Positions 25,091 through 33,428 of a stretch of DNA of 64,000 nt are shown here, one piece after another. The notes below the pieces were generated by a model that was given only the letters and a program-made list of their open reading frames with translations, had not been told where the DNA came from and made no database searches. The stretch's first letter is position 1; each line of letters opens with the position of its first letter. Source of the DNA: Streptomyces sp. Tu 3180 (GTDB lineage: Bacteria; Actinomycetota; Actinomycetes; Streptomycetales; Streptomycetaceae); NCBI RefSeq assembly GCF_009852415.1, contig NZ_WOXS01000002.1, positions 1,178,001 to 1,242,000 of the forward strand. The letters are read 5' to 3'. A program made the position numbers and the translations under genes.

Positions 25091-25966
25091 CTACGCGCGA
25101 CCGCGCCAGGGAACGACCGCGCGTTCCAGCCGCAGCAGCAGGCCGTCGATGATCAGGCCGGAGACGCCGATGGCGATGATGCCGACGAGCACGACGGGGG
25201 TGTTGTTGTAGTTGGCGGCGTCCTTGACCATGCCGCCGATGCCGGGCAGGCCGTTGACCAACTCGGCGGCGACGAGGGAGGAGTAGGCCACACCGACGGC
25301 GAGCCGGACCCCGGTGAGCGTCTCCGGCAGGGCGGACGGCACGACGACGTCCCTGACGACGTCCCACCGCGACCCGCCCAGTGCCCGGGCCGCCTCGATC
25401 AGGCTCTTGGGCACGGCGGCGACGGCGGTGGTGGTGGAGACCGCCACGGGCGGGAACGCCGCCACCGCCAGCAGGGTGACCTTCGGCTCCTCGTTGATGC
25501 CCAGCCAGATGATGAGCAGCGAGAAGTACGCCAGCGGCGGCAGCGTCCGCAGGAAGGTGATCCAGGGCTCGAACAGCGAGCGCAGCCAGCCGACGGTGCC
25601 CATGAGCAGCCCGAACAGCACACCGAGGGCGATGCCGATGCCGGCTCCGACCGCGATGCGGCGCAGGCTGATGCCCAGGTGCTCGACGAGGGTGGTGCCG
25701 TTGTAGCCCCGTGTGCCGTCGTGGGTGGTGGACACGGCGACGAACGCGTCCCACACCTCGGCCGGTGGCGGGACCAGTGTGTCGCTCCACGTCCCGCTCG
25801 ACGCCAGCAGCTGCCACAGCACGAGGAACATCAGCAGCGAACCGAGCGGCAGCGCGGCATGACGCACGCGCGCCCACGCCCTCCCCGTCGGGGGACGGCG
25901 TTCGGGCGGCGGGCCGACGGGTTCCGCCAACGCGTCGGGCTTGAACGGACGGGAAGTCGTGGACAT
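25091..25966 (-). CDS. tauC: Sulfonate/taurine ABC importer, permease subunit
   Basis: 291 residues with about six membrane helices and the ATPase-docking loop EAARALGGSRWDVVRDVVVPSALPETLTGVR. It is the first structural gene of the operon, with GGAGGA before the ATG. The 176 bases upstream carry elements that can pair with a Cys-codon leader ORF, so expression probably rises when cysteine is scarce. Confidence 0.88.
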   Translation of the reverse strand: MSTTSRPFKPDALAEPVGPPPERRPPTGRAWARVRHAALPLGSLLMFLVLWQLLASSGTWSDTLVPPPAEVWDAFVAVSTTHDGTRGYNGTTLVEHLGISLRRIAVGAGIGIALGVLFGLLMGTVGWLRSLFEPWITFLRTLPPLAYFSLLIIWLGINEEPKVTLLAVAAFPPVAVSTTTAVAAVPKSLIEAARALGGSRWDVVRDVVVPSALPETLTGVRLAVGVAYSSLVAAELVNGLPGIGGMVKDAANYNNTPVVLVGIIAIGVSGLIIDGLLLRLERAVVPWRGRA

Positions 25967-26041
25967 GTGGCGTCCTCCGTGGGGCGCCGGGACATGAGCG
26001 GCTGCCGTCGACCGACGGGGGGCGGCCGGCCCCGAGCGAGA

Positions 26042-26155
26042 GTGTTGTTGGACGAAGCGGAGGGGACACCCTGAGCCAGGGTGCGCGAACGGCCCCCGCC
26101 GGGTGGCGTCACCGGACGGCGGGGCGCGTCAGAAAGGCAGGATCAACAACAACAC
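26042..26155 (-). promoter_or_regulatory. Candidate cysteine-responsive attenuator upstream of tauC
   Basis: The leader ORF Cys codons supply GTGTTGTTG on the minus strand (26147-26155). A 9-base exact complement, CAACAACAC on the minus strand, lies at 26042-26050. Between them is a compact hairpin CACCCTG-AGC-CAGGGTG (26067-26083). Ribosome stalling on the Cys codons would cover one arm and change folding ahead of tauC. The mechanism is inferred; leader ORFs with Cys runs upstream of sulfur genes are known in actinobacteria. Confidence 0.6.
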
Positions 26156-26214
26156 GAGCCCGCGCGTCGGCACAGGTCGATGACCAGGCGTCGCACCAAG
26201 GGCTCGGGAATCAT
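26143..26214 (-). CDS. Cys-rich leader peptide of the sulfonate operon (23 residues)
   Basis: ATG 26214 to TGA 26143-26145. The peptide starts MIPEPLVRRLVIDL and ends CRRAGSCCC, with four Cys in the last nine residues and three consecutive TGT codons just before the stop. The RR..DLCRR pattern is shared with short leader peptides ahead of sulfur-assimilation genes in actinobacteria. An in-frame GTG at codon 7 is an alternative start. The product itself probably has no function; translation of its Cys codons is the signal. Confidence 0.7.
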   Translation of the reverse strand: MIPEPLVRRLVIDLCRRAGSCCC

Positions 26215-26707
26215 GGTCCAGTTCTACAGCAGCCCCCGCTCCGCACCAAGAGGTGTCCACTTCCTGGAACGGAGCGTCCACCGGGAGGTGACCGGGGCGC
26301 TCCACAGCCACAACGGCCGGACAGGCCACGGGATCGGCCGAGGAACCCGTCAAGGCTCCCTCTTCGCCTCCGGGAGACCCTGACAAGGGCGTGGGTCCTG
26401 GCGGTGGGCGCGGCGCGGCCGGCACCGGGCCGGCGCGGGGCGGGTGATGACGTGGGATCTCGGCCGGCGCCGAACCAGCACGGGAGTCGGCACCGCGCCG
26501 CCGGACCGCCTCGGGCCACGCTTCGCGGGCAGCGCTCGTTGCGGCCTCACCCGGCTCCCCGGGCCACTCTTCCCCAAGTCAGCATGGTGGCTGCACGCAT
26601 ACCCAGCCCCTGAACTATGGTGCCCCACCACATGTGCCCCTGACCTGCGGCTTCCTACGGTGTGCCGACACGTACCCGTCCCCACCGCACACGAGGAAGT
26701 GGCGCAC
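26215..26707. promoter_or_regulatory. Divergent promoter region, sulfonate operon and MHS transporter
   Basis: This 490-bp gap separates the leader ORF (minus) from the MHS symporter (plus). It should hold both promoters. No gene with a domain signature was found. TATGGT at 26615-26620 is a possible -10 hexamer for the plus-strand gene, but no convincing -35 partner was found. Confidence 0.4.
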
Positions 26708-28093
26708 ATGGCCTCCCCAGCAACCGCTCCCCCGCCCCCCGGCAACCTCAAGCGCATCGTCGCCGCGTCCCTCATCGGCACCACCATCGAGTGGTACGAC
26801 TTCTTCCTCTACGGTTCCGCCGCCGCGCTCGTCTTCAACAAGCTGTTCTTCCCCGATTCCGACCCGCTCGTCGGCACGCTGCTGTCGTTCCTGACGTACG
26901 CCGTCGGGTTCGCCGCGCGGCCGCTGGGAGCGCTGGTCTTCGGACACTACGGGGACCGGCTCGGGCGCAAGAAGCTGCTGGTGCTGAGCCTGCTGCTGAT
27001 GGGCGGGGCCACCTTCGCGATCGGACTGCTGCCCACGCACGCCACCATCGGCAGCGCCGCGCCCGTGCTGCTCACCGTGCTGCGGCTCGTCCAGGGGTTC
27101 GCACTGGGCGGTGAGTGGGGCGGCGCCGTGCTGCTGGTGTCCGAGCACGGGGACGCGCGGCGGCGCGGGTTCTGGGCCTCGTGGCCGCAGACCGGCGCGC
27201 CGGCGGGTCAGTTGCTGGCCACCGGCGTACTGGCCCTGCTGACCGCCGTGATGTCGGAATCGGCGTTCGAGGCCTGGGGCTGGCGGATTCCGTTCCTGCT
27301 CTCCGGTGTGCTGGTGCTCGTCGGTCTGTGGATCCGTCTCTCCGTCGACGAGTCCCCCGTGTTCAAGCAGGCGCTGGCGCAGGCGGAGGCCCGCAAGGCG
27401 GACGCCGGTGCCGAGCGGATGCCGATCGTGGCCGTCCTGCGCCACCACTGGCGGGACGTGCTGGTCGCGATGGGCGCGCGCATGGCGGAGAACATCAGCT
27501 ACTACGTGATCACGGCGTTCATCCTCGTGTACGCCACCACCGCCGCCGACGTCTCCAAGCAGACCGCGCTCAACGCGGTGCTCATCGCCTCGGCCGTCCA
27601 CTTCGCCGCCATCCCGGCCTGGGGCGCGCTGTCGGACCGGATCGGCCGCCGTCCCGTGTACCTGATCGGCGCGGCCGGTGTGGGACTGTGGATGTTCCCG
27701 TTCTTCGCGCTGATCGACACCGGCGATTTCGGGAGCCTGCTCCTCGCGGTGACCGTGGGCCTGGTGCTGCACGGGGCGATGTACGCGCCGCAGGCCGCCT
27801 TCTTCTCCGAGATGTTCGCGACCCGGATGCGCTACTCCGGTGCCTCCATCGGCGCCCAGTTCTCCTCCGTCGCGGCGGGCGCGCCGGCGCCGCTCATCGC
27901 CACCGCGCTGCTCTCGGACTACGACAGCTCCACCCCGATCGCGCTGTACGTCATCGCGGCGAGCCTGCTGACGATCGTCGCCCTGGCGGCGGCCAAGGAG
28001 ACCCGGCACCGGGACCTGTCCGACGTCGCCCCGGCCGGTGACGCGGAGGAGCCGGCCGGGGACCGGTCCGCGCGGGACGCGCACACCGTCTGA
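26708..28093 (+). CDS. MHS-family metabolite:H+ symporter (MFS)
   Basis: 461 residues from an ATG with GAGGAAG upstream. IEWYDFFLYGSAAALVF is the hallmark start of the metabolite:H+ symporter group (ProP, ShiA, KgtP). The helix 2-3 loop FGHYGDRLGRKKLLVLSLLLMG and LRLVQGFALGGEWGGAVLL are also typical. Twelve membrane helices are predicted. Substrates in the family are small carboxylates, betaines or shikimate, and the specificity here is open. The last 30 residues are a charged tail. Confidence 0.87.
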   Translation: MASPATAPPPPGNLKRIVAASLIGTTIEWYDFFLYGSAAALVFNKLFFPDSDPLVGTLLSFLTYAVGFAARPLGALVFGHYGDRLGRKKLLVLSLLLMGGATFAIGLLPTHATIGSAAPVLLTVLRLVQGFALGGEWGGAVLLVSEHGDARRRGFWASWPQTGAPAGQLLATGVLALLTAVMSESAFEAWGWRIPFLLSGVLVLVGLWIRLSVDESPVFKQALAQAEARKADAGAERMPIVAVLRHHWRDVLVAMGARMAENISYYVITAFILVYATTAADVSKQTALNAVLIASAVHFAAIPAWGALSDRIGRRPVYLIGAAGVGLWMFPFFALIDTGDFGSLLLAVTVGLVLHGAMYAPQAAFFSEMFATRMRYSGASIGAQFSSVAAGAPAPLIATALLSDYDSSTPIALYVIAASLLTIVALAAAKETRHRDLSDVAPAGDAEEPAGDRSARDAHTV

Positions 28094-28126
28094 CCCCGCG
28101 GGCCGTCCCGGTCCAGCCGGTCATCG

Positions 28127-28153
28127 CCCCCGTACGCCCCGCGCGTACGGGGG
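28127..28153. terminator. Bidirectional terminator between convergent genes
   Basis: CCCCCGTACG (28127-28136) and CGTACGGGGG (28144-28153) are perfect complements with a 7-base loop. It ends directly next to the stop of the PucR gene and about 30 bases after the transporter stop. Confidence 0.75.
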
Positions 28154-30157
28154 TCATCGCTGTGCCGGCGGCGTCCCCGCCGACAGCCGGTGCAGGCGCA
28201 GGGCGAGCTGGATCTCCAGCGCCCGGGCGGGGCTCTGCCAGTCGTCGCCGAGGAGGCGGCCGACGCGTTCCAGGCGCTGGGCGACGGTGTTCACGTGGAC
28301 GTGCAGGTCGTCCTTGGTGCGGGCGGGGCTCATCCCGCTGGCGAAGTACGCGTCGAGGGTGCGCAGCAGCTCGGTGCCGCGCCGTTCGTCGTACGCCACG
28401 ACCTGGCCGATGGTGCGGTCGACGAAGCCGGCGATGTCCCGCTCGCCGGCCAGCAGCAGTCCCAGGAAGCCGAAGTCCTCGGCGGCGGCGCCGTCACCGG
28501 AGCGGCCGAGCCGCCGCAGGGCGTCGAGGCAGCGCCGGGCCTCCGCGTAGGCCGCCGCCACGGCGTCGGGGCGTGCGGTGAGCGGCTCGACCGGGGCGGA
28601 CGCGCCGACGGTGACCGGCTCGTGGACGGCCGTGCCCAGGTGCCGGGCCGTGCGGCGGGCCAGGTCGGTGGCGGTGTCCCCGGGGGCGAGGGGCAGCAGC
28701 AGGACGGTGCCGCCGTCGCGTGCGGCGGCGAGGCCCTGCCGGGTGGCGGCGAGGTGCGAGGCCGCGGCCCACAGGCGCCTGCGGGCGTCCGCCTCCTGGT
28801 CGGCGTCGGTGGCGCCGCCCTCCAGCCGGGCCGCGAGCACGGTGTGGGTGGCGTCGAGGTCGGCGTGCAGCCGGGCCGCGCGGTCGCGCAGCAGGCGCGG
28901 GTCGCGGTCGCGGGCGTCGAGCAGGTCGTCGAGCAGTTCGCCGCGGACGCGCTGTTCGGCCTCGGCGGCCGAGCGGCGGGCGAGCAGCAGCAGCGAGGTG
29001 ACCATGGCGGCGCGTTCCAGGGTGCGCTGGTCGACGGGGTCGAGGCCGGGGTGGCCGCGCAGGACGAGGGCGCCGAGGAGTTCGTCGCCGGCGGTCACGG
29101 CGGCGATCCAGTCGTCCCGGTGCCGCACCGCGTGCCCTTCCGCCCGGGAGGACTCCAGGGCCCGGGCGGGCGCCGCGGCGGCCTCGGTGAACTCGACCGT
29201 GCCGTCCAGGACCTGGGAGACGGCGGCGGCCACGTCGTGCACCCCGCCGCCGCGCAGGACCAGCTCGGCCAGCCGGTCGTGGACGTCCGAGGCGCGCTCG
29301 ATGGCCCCGCTGCGGTCCTGGATGATCTCGTTGGCGCGCTCCAGGTCGGCGAGGGCCGAGCGGGTCTCGGCGAGCAGGTTGGCGGTGTCGATGGCGGCCG
29401 CGGCGAGGGCGGCGAAGGAGCCGAGCAGGGCGATCTGCTCCCGTTCGAAGACCCGGGCGCGCCGGTCGGCGGCGAACAGGACGCCGATGACGTGGTGCCC
29501 GAGCATCAGGGGCACCCCGAGGATGGCCACGAGCCCCTCGTCCCGCACGCCGGTGTCGATGGTGTGGGTGTGCTGGAAGCGGTCGTCGCGGAAGTAGTCG
29601 TCGGTGACGTAGGGGCGGGCGGTCTGGGCGACCAGGCCGCCGAGCCCCTCCCCCATGCCGAGGCGCAGCTGCTGGAAGCGGGCGGCGACCGAGCCCTCGG
29701 TGACCCGCATGTAGGTGTCGCCCCTGGCCGGGTCGTTCAGGCTGAGGTAGGCGACGTCGGTGCCGAGCAGCGAGCGGGCGCGCTGCACGATCGCCTGGAG
29801 CACGGCGTCCAGGTCGCGCAGTCCGGCGAGGTCGTGGGCGGTCTCGAAGAGCGCGGACAGCTCGGCCTCCCGGCGGCGCCTGCCCTCCAGCTCCGAGCGC
29901 ACGCGCAGGGCGAGCAGCTTGGCCTGCTCGAGCGCGGTGACGCGCTCGGTGGGCAGCCCTTCGGCACGGGCGAGCAGCACCGGCTGCTCGTAGGCCTCGG
30001 CGGGCGCGCCCCGGGCGAGCAGTTCCAGGAACGGCGTCTCGGCGCTGCCGGGGGCGGGTCGGGTGCCGGGGCGTGCCCGGTCCGGCGGCGCGGCGCCGGG
30101 GGCGGCGCGCTCGGCGGACTGCACGTGATCGCGGGACATGCTCACAGGATTCCTCAT
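28154..30157 (-). CDS. PucR-type regulator with GAF domain
   Basis: 667 residues. Residues about 95-270 are a GAF domain (LFETAHDLAGLRDLDAVLQAIV, then VAILGVPLMLGHHVIGVLFAADR), followed by a coiled stretch. The C-terminus is the PucR/CdaR helix-turn-helix (ELLRTLDAYFASGMSPARTKDDLHVHVNTVAQRLERVGRLLG). Such proteins are one-component activators of catabolic genes. The 3-hydroxybutyrate dehydrogenase directly upstream on the same strand is the likely relative in function. An in-frame ATG at 30139 is an alternative start. Confidence 0.85.
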   Translation of the reverse strand: MRNPVSMSRDHVQSAERAAPGAAPPDRARPGTRPAPGSAETPFLELLARGAPAEAYEQPVLLARAEGLPTERVTALEQAKLLALRVRSELEGRRRREAELSALFETAHDLAGLRDLDAVLQAIVQRARSLLGTDVAYLSLNDPARGDTYMRVTEGSVAARFQQLRLGMGEGLGGLVAQTARPYVTDDYFRDDRFQHTHTIDTGVRDEGLVAILGVPLMLGHHVIGVLFAADRRARVFEREQIALLGSFAALAAAAIDTANLLAETRSALADLERANEIIQDRSGAIERASDVHDRLAELVLRGGGVHDVAAAVSQVLDGTVEFTEAAAAPARALESSRAEGHAVRHRDDWIAAVTAGDELLGALVLRGHPGLDPVDQRTLERAAMVTSLLLLARRSAAEAEQRVRGELLDDLLDARDRDPRLLRDRAARLHADLDATHTVLAARLEGGATDADQEADARRRLWAAASHLAATRQGLAAARDGGTVLLLPLAPGDTATDLARRTARHLGTAVHEPVTVGASAPVEPLTARPDAVAAAYAEARRCLDALRRLGRSGDGAAAEDFGFLGLLLAGERDIAGFVDRTIGQVVAYDERRGTELLRTLDAYFASGMSPARTKDDLHVHVNTVAQRLERVGRLLGDDWQSPARALEIQLALRLHRLSAGTPPAQR

Positions 30158-30244
30158 CCCGTGGCCGCTCCGTCAGGCCTGTGGACGACCCGGCCGGGGA
30201 GGGGCCGTGGGTCTGCCGGCGGCGCGGCCGGCCGGGGGGCGGGC

Positions 30245-31045
30245 TCAGTGGGCGGTCCAGCCGCCGTCCAGGACCAGCGACGTTCCGGTCATGAAGGACG
30301 CCTGCGGGCCGCACAGGTAGGCCACCGCCTCGGCGACCTCCTCCGGTTCGATGAGCCGCTTGACGGCGCTGTCCTGCAGCAGCACCTCGGACAGGACGCG
30401 CTCCTCGGGGATGCCGTGGGCCCGGGCCTGGTCGGCGATCTGCCGCTCGACCAGCGGGGTGCGCACATAGCCGGGGTTCACGCAGTTCGAGGTGACGCCG
30501 TGCGGCGCGCCTTCGAGGGCGGTGGTCTTGGACAGGCCCTCCAGGCCGTGCTTGGCGGCCACGTAGGCGGACTTGTAGGCCGAGGCGCGCAGGCCGTGGA
30601 CCGAGGACACGTTGACGACGCGGCCCCATCCCTGGCCGTACATGTGGGGCAGGGCTCCGCGGATGAGCCGGAACGGCGCCTCCAGCATCACGGTGAGCAC
30701 GGTGTGGAAGACGTCGGGCGGGAAGTCCTCGATCGGGCGGACGAGCTGCAGTCCGGCGTTGTTGACCAGCACGTCCGTGCCGGCGGCGGCGAGTTCGGCG
30801 GCGTCCAGGTCGGTGAGGTCGAGGACGTGCGGCTCGACGGTGCCCGCGAGGCCGCGGGTCCCCTCGGCGAGCGCCTCCAGTCCTTCGGCGTCCCGGTCGA
30901 CGGCTCTCACCTTGGCGCCGGCGGCCGCGAGCCGCAGCACGCAGGCGCGGCCGATGCCGCCGGCTGCACCGGTGACGAGGGCGGTGCGGCCGCCGAGGTC
31001 GAGCGGGGGGATGTGGGGGGCCGGAACGGCTCGGGGCGCGGTCAT
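30245..31045 (-). CDS. 3-hydroxybutyrate dehydrogenase (SDR family)
   Basis: 266 residues. The Rossmann motif is TALVTGAAGGIGRA, followed by VNNAGLQLVRPIEDFP and the catalytic Ser/Tyr/Lys in VNVSSVHGLRASAYKSAYVAAKHG. The C-terminal part (LLQDSAVKRLIEPEEVAEAVAYLCGPQASFMTGTSLVLDGGWTAH) is characteristic of D-3-hydroxybutyrate dehydrogenases, which interconvert 3-hydroxybutyrate and acetoacetate with NAD. The PucR-type gene follows 87 bases downstream and may control it. Confidence 0.85.
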   Translation of the reverse strand: MTAPRAVPAPHIPPLDLGGRTALVTGAAGGIGRACVLRLAAAGAKVRAVDRDAEGLEALAEGTRGLAGTVEPHVLDLTDLDAAELAAAGTDVLVNNAGLQLVRPIEDFPPDVFHTVLTVMLEAPFRLIRGALPHMYGQGWGRVVNVSSVHGLRASAYKSAYVAAKHGLEGLSKTTALEGAPHGVTSNCVNPGYVRTPLVERQIADQARAHGIPEERVLSEVLLQDSAVKRLIEPEEVAEAVAYLCGPQASFMTGTSLVLDGGWTAH

Positions 31046-31099
31046 GTCTCGACCCTAGGCAGCACCCGTCCCCCACCCCATGTGGTCAGGCCCTACAGT

Positions 31100-31579
31100 T
31101 CAGCCGGTTCCAGTGGGGTCGAACCATGTGGGTGCATCCGCCATGGCCTGCTTGATCCGGAAGCGGCCGAACTCGTCCAGCTCCGGCAGCGCGTCCACGG
31201 CGAACCAGCCGACGTCCAGCGACTCGTCGTCGTTGACCCGGGCCTGCCCGCCGACGGCCCGGCAGCGGAAGGTGATGTCCATGTACTGGCAGACGTCGCC
31301 GTTGCCGTACGTCACCGGCTCCAGCGCCTGGACCAGCACGACCCGCTCGACGACGCAGCGCACCGCGGTCTCCTCCTCGACCTCCCGCACCGCGCAGGCC
31401 GCGGGCTGCTCCCCCGGGTCGGGGATGCCGCCGATCACCGACCACCTGCGGGTGTCGGACCGGCGGTTCAGCAGCACTCTGCCCTCGTCGTCGAAGACGA
31501 TCGCGGTGACCCCGGGGAGCCACAGCAGCTGGTTACCGGCAGAGGCGCGCAGGGTGCGGATGAAGTCGGGAGTGGCCAT
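31100..31579 (-). CDS. Nudix hydrolase
   Basis: 159 residues. The Nudix box reads GIPDPGEQPAACAVREVEEETAV, matching GX5EX7REUXEE with Ala where the final Gly is usual, a common variant. The N-terminal part LPGVTAIVFDDEGRVLLNRRSDTRRWSVIGG fits the general family. It hydrolyses a nucleoside diphosphate linked to some moiety; the substrate cannot be named. Confidence 0.85.
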   Translation of the reverse strand: MATPDFIRTLRASAGNQLLWLPGVTAIVFDDEGRVLLNRRSDTRRWSVIGGIPDPGEQPAACAVREVEEETAVRCVVERVVLVQALEPVTYGNGDVCQYMDITFRCRAVGGQARVNDDESLDVGWFAVDALPELDEFGRFRIKQAMADAPTWFDPTGTG

Positions 31580-31644
31580 GCCCCCGACCCTAACCGGCCG
31601 GCCAGGGCGCTCTCCGGCACTTCAGGGGGCGTGCGGCGGGCGTA

Positions 31645-33258
31645 CTACCGCACGTCACCGGCGCGTCGCCCGCGCACACCGGCGGCGACGGCCCAGCCGA
31701 GGCCGCCCGCGGCGACGAGCACCAGGGCGATCTCCGGCAGGACGCCGAGGCGGGTGGCGGGGGTCTGCGAGGAGCGCAGCGGCACCTCCTGCACCAGGGA
31801 GTCGGCGACGAACATGCCGGTCCTCCGCGTGATCCGTCCGTCCGGCATGATGATCGCGCTGACCCCGCTGGTCACCGGGACGGCGACGGCGCGGCTGTGC
31901 TCGACGGCGCGGACGCGGGACATGGCGAGCTGCTGGTAGGTCATCTCGCTGCGGCCGAAGGTGGCGTTGTTGCTGGGCACGGAGATCATCCCGGCGCCGG
32001 CGGTGACCGTGTCGCGCACGGCCCAGTCGAAGGCGGCCTCGTAGCAGGTGACCAGGCCGACCCCGGCACCGCCCATCCGGAAGACGCCCGGCTCGTCGCC
32101 CCGGCTGAAGTCCTGGCGGACCATCGACGTCCAGTCCTCGTTGATCGCCCCGACGAGCGTGCGCAGCGGAAGGTACTCGCCGAACGGCTGGATCTGCCGC
32201 TTGTCGTAGGTGTCGACGGGACCCTTCACCGGGTCCCACAGGATCTGCTGGTTGAGCAGCCTGCCGTCCTCGGCGACCACGCCGCCGACCGAGACGGGCG
32301 CGCCGATCGCCTTGGCCGCGCGGTCGATGACGCCGCGCGCGTCGGCGTTGACGAAGGGGTCGATGTCGGAGGAGTTCTCCGGCCACAGCACGATGTCCGG
32401 CCGTTCGGCCCGGCCGGCCTCCACCTCGGCGGCCAGGCGCTCGGTCTCGCGCGCGTGGTGGTCGAGGACGGCGCGCCGCTGGGAGTTGAAGTCGAGGCCC
32501 AGCCGCGGCACGTTGCCCTGGATGACCGCGACGGTCACCGTGCCCTCCTCGGCCCGGTCGCCGACCAGCGGCCGGGCGGCCACGGCCGCCGCCACCGGGA
32601 CGGCGACGCTCAGCACGCCGACGGCCGCGGCGGCCTGCCGGACGGTGCCGGTGCGCCGTGCCCGCAGGGCCGCCCGCACGCTCTCGTACAGGCCGAAGCC
32701 GCACAGCACGACGGCGAAGCCGAGCACGGGGGTGCCGCCGAGCGCGGCGAGCGGCAGGAAGACGCCGTCCGCCTGGCCGAACGCGATCTTGCCCCAGGGG
32801 AACCCGTGGAACGGCACCCGCGCGCGTGCCGCCTCGCCGGCGGTCCAGAGCGCGGCCGCCCACACGGGCCATCCGGGCAGCCCGGACACCGCGGCGACAC
32901 CCGCGCCGACCAGCGCGACGAAGACCGCCTCGATCACCACGAGGGCGATCCACGGCCCGGGGCCGACCTCCACGCCGGTCCACACCAGCAGCGGCAGCAG
33001 GAAGCCGAGGCCGAAGAGGTAGCCGAGACCGAGTCCCGCCTTCCAGCCGCGTCCGCGCAGCGCCCAGCCGAAGACGGCGAAGGCCGGCAGGGCCAGCCAC
33101 CACAGGGTGCGCGGCGGGAAGCTGACGTAGAGGAGCAGGCCGGAGAGCGCGGCTGCGGCGGCCGGGAGGAGGCGGACGAGTCGCCTGCCCCGCGCCGCGG
33201 GCGCGGTCTGCGGCGGCTTCGGGTCCGACTCGCCGACGGGAGTTGCGGTGGCGGTCAC
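31645..33258 (-). CDS. lnt: Apolipoprotein N-acyltransferase
   Basis: 537 residues from a GTG. The N-terminal 240 residues contain six to eight membrane helices. The rest is a nitrilase-fold domain with the catalytic triad in WPENSSD (Glu), TYDKRQIQPFGEYLP (Lys) and VTCYEAAFDW (Cys). A final membrane helix precedes the basic end. Lnt adds the third acyl chain to the N-terminal Cys of lipoproteins at the outer face of the membrane. Actinobacteria often have more than one copy. Confidence 0.9.
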   Translation of the reverse strand: MTATATPVGESDPKPPQTAPAARGRRLVRLLPAAAAALSGLLLYVSFPPRTLWWLALPAFAVFGWALRGRGWKAGLGLGYLFGLGFLLPLLVWTGVEVGPGPWIALVVIEAVFVALVGAGVAAVSGLPGWPVWAAALWTAGEAARARVPFHGFPWGKIAFGQADGVFLPLAALGGTPVLGFAVVLCGFGLYESVRAALRARRTGTVRQAAAAVGVLSVAVPVAAAVAARPLVGDRAEEGTVTVAVIQGNVPRLGLDFNSQRRAVLDHHARETERLAAEVEAGRAERPDIVLWPENSSDIDPFVNADARGVIDRAAKAIGAPVSVGGVVAEDGRLLNQQILWDPVKGPVDTYDKRQIQPFGEYLPLRTLVGAINEDWTSMVRQDFSRGDEPGVFRMGGAGVGLVTCYEAAFDWAVRDTVTAGAGMISVPSNNATFGRSEMTYQQLAMSRVRAVEHSRAVAVPVTSGVSAIIMPDGRITRRTGMFVADSLVQEVPLRSSQTPATRLGVLPEIALVLVAAGGLGWAVAAGVRGRRAGDVR

Positions 33259-33428
33259 TCCGGGAGTCTACGGGGAGTGACATCGCGGCCGACAGCACGG
33301 TCGGCGGGGCCGGCCCGGCCGTGACGGCGGGCGACGCGGTCGTGACCGCGGGTGGCGCGGTGCGTGCCGGATCGTTTCCGCGGGCCTTGTCACAACCCGT
33401 GCCCCGGACGACCACCAGCCGTTACGGT

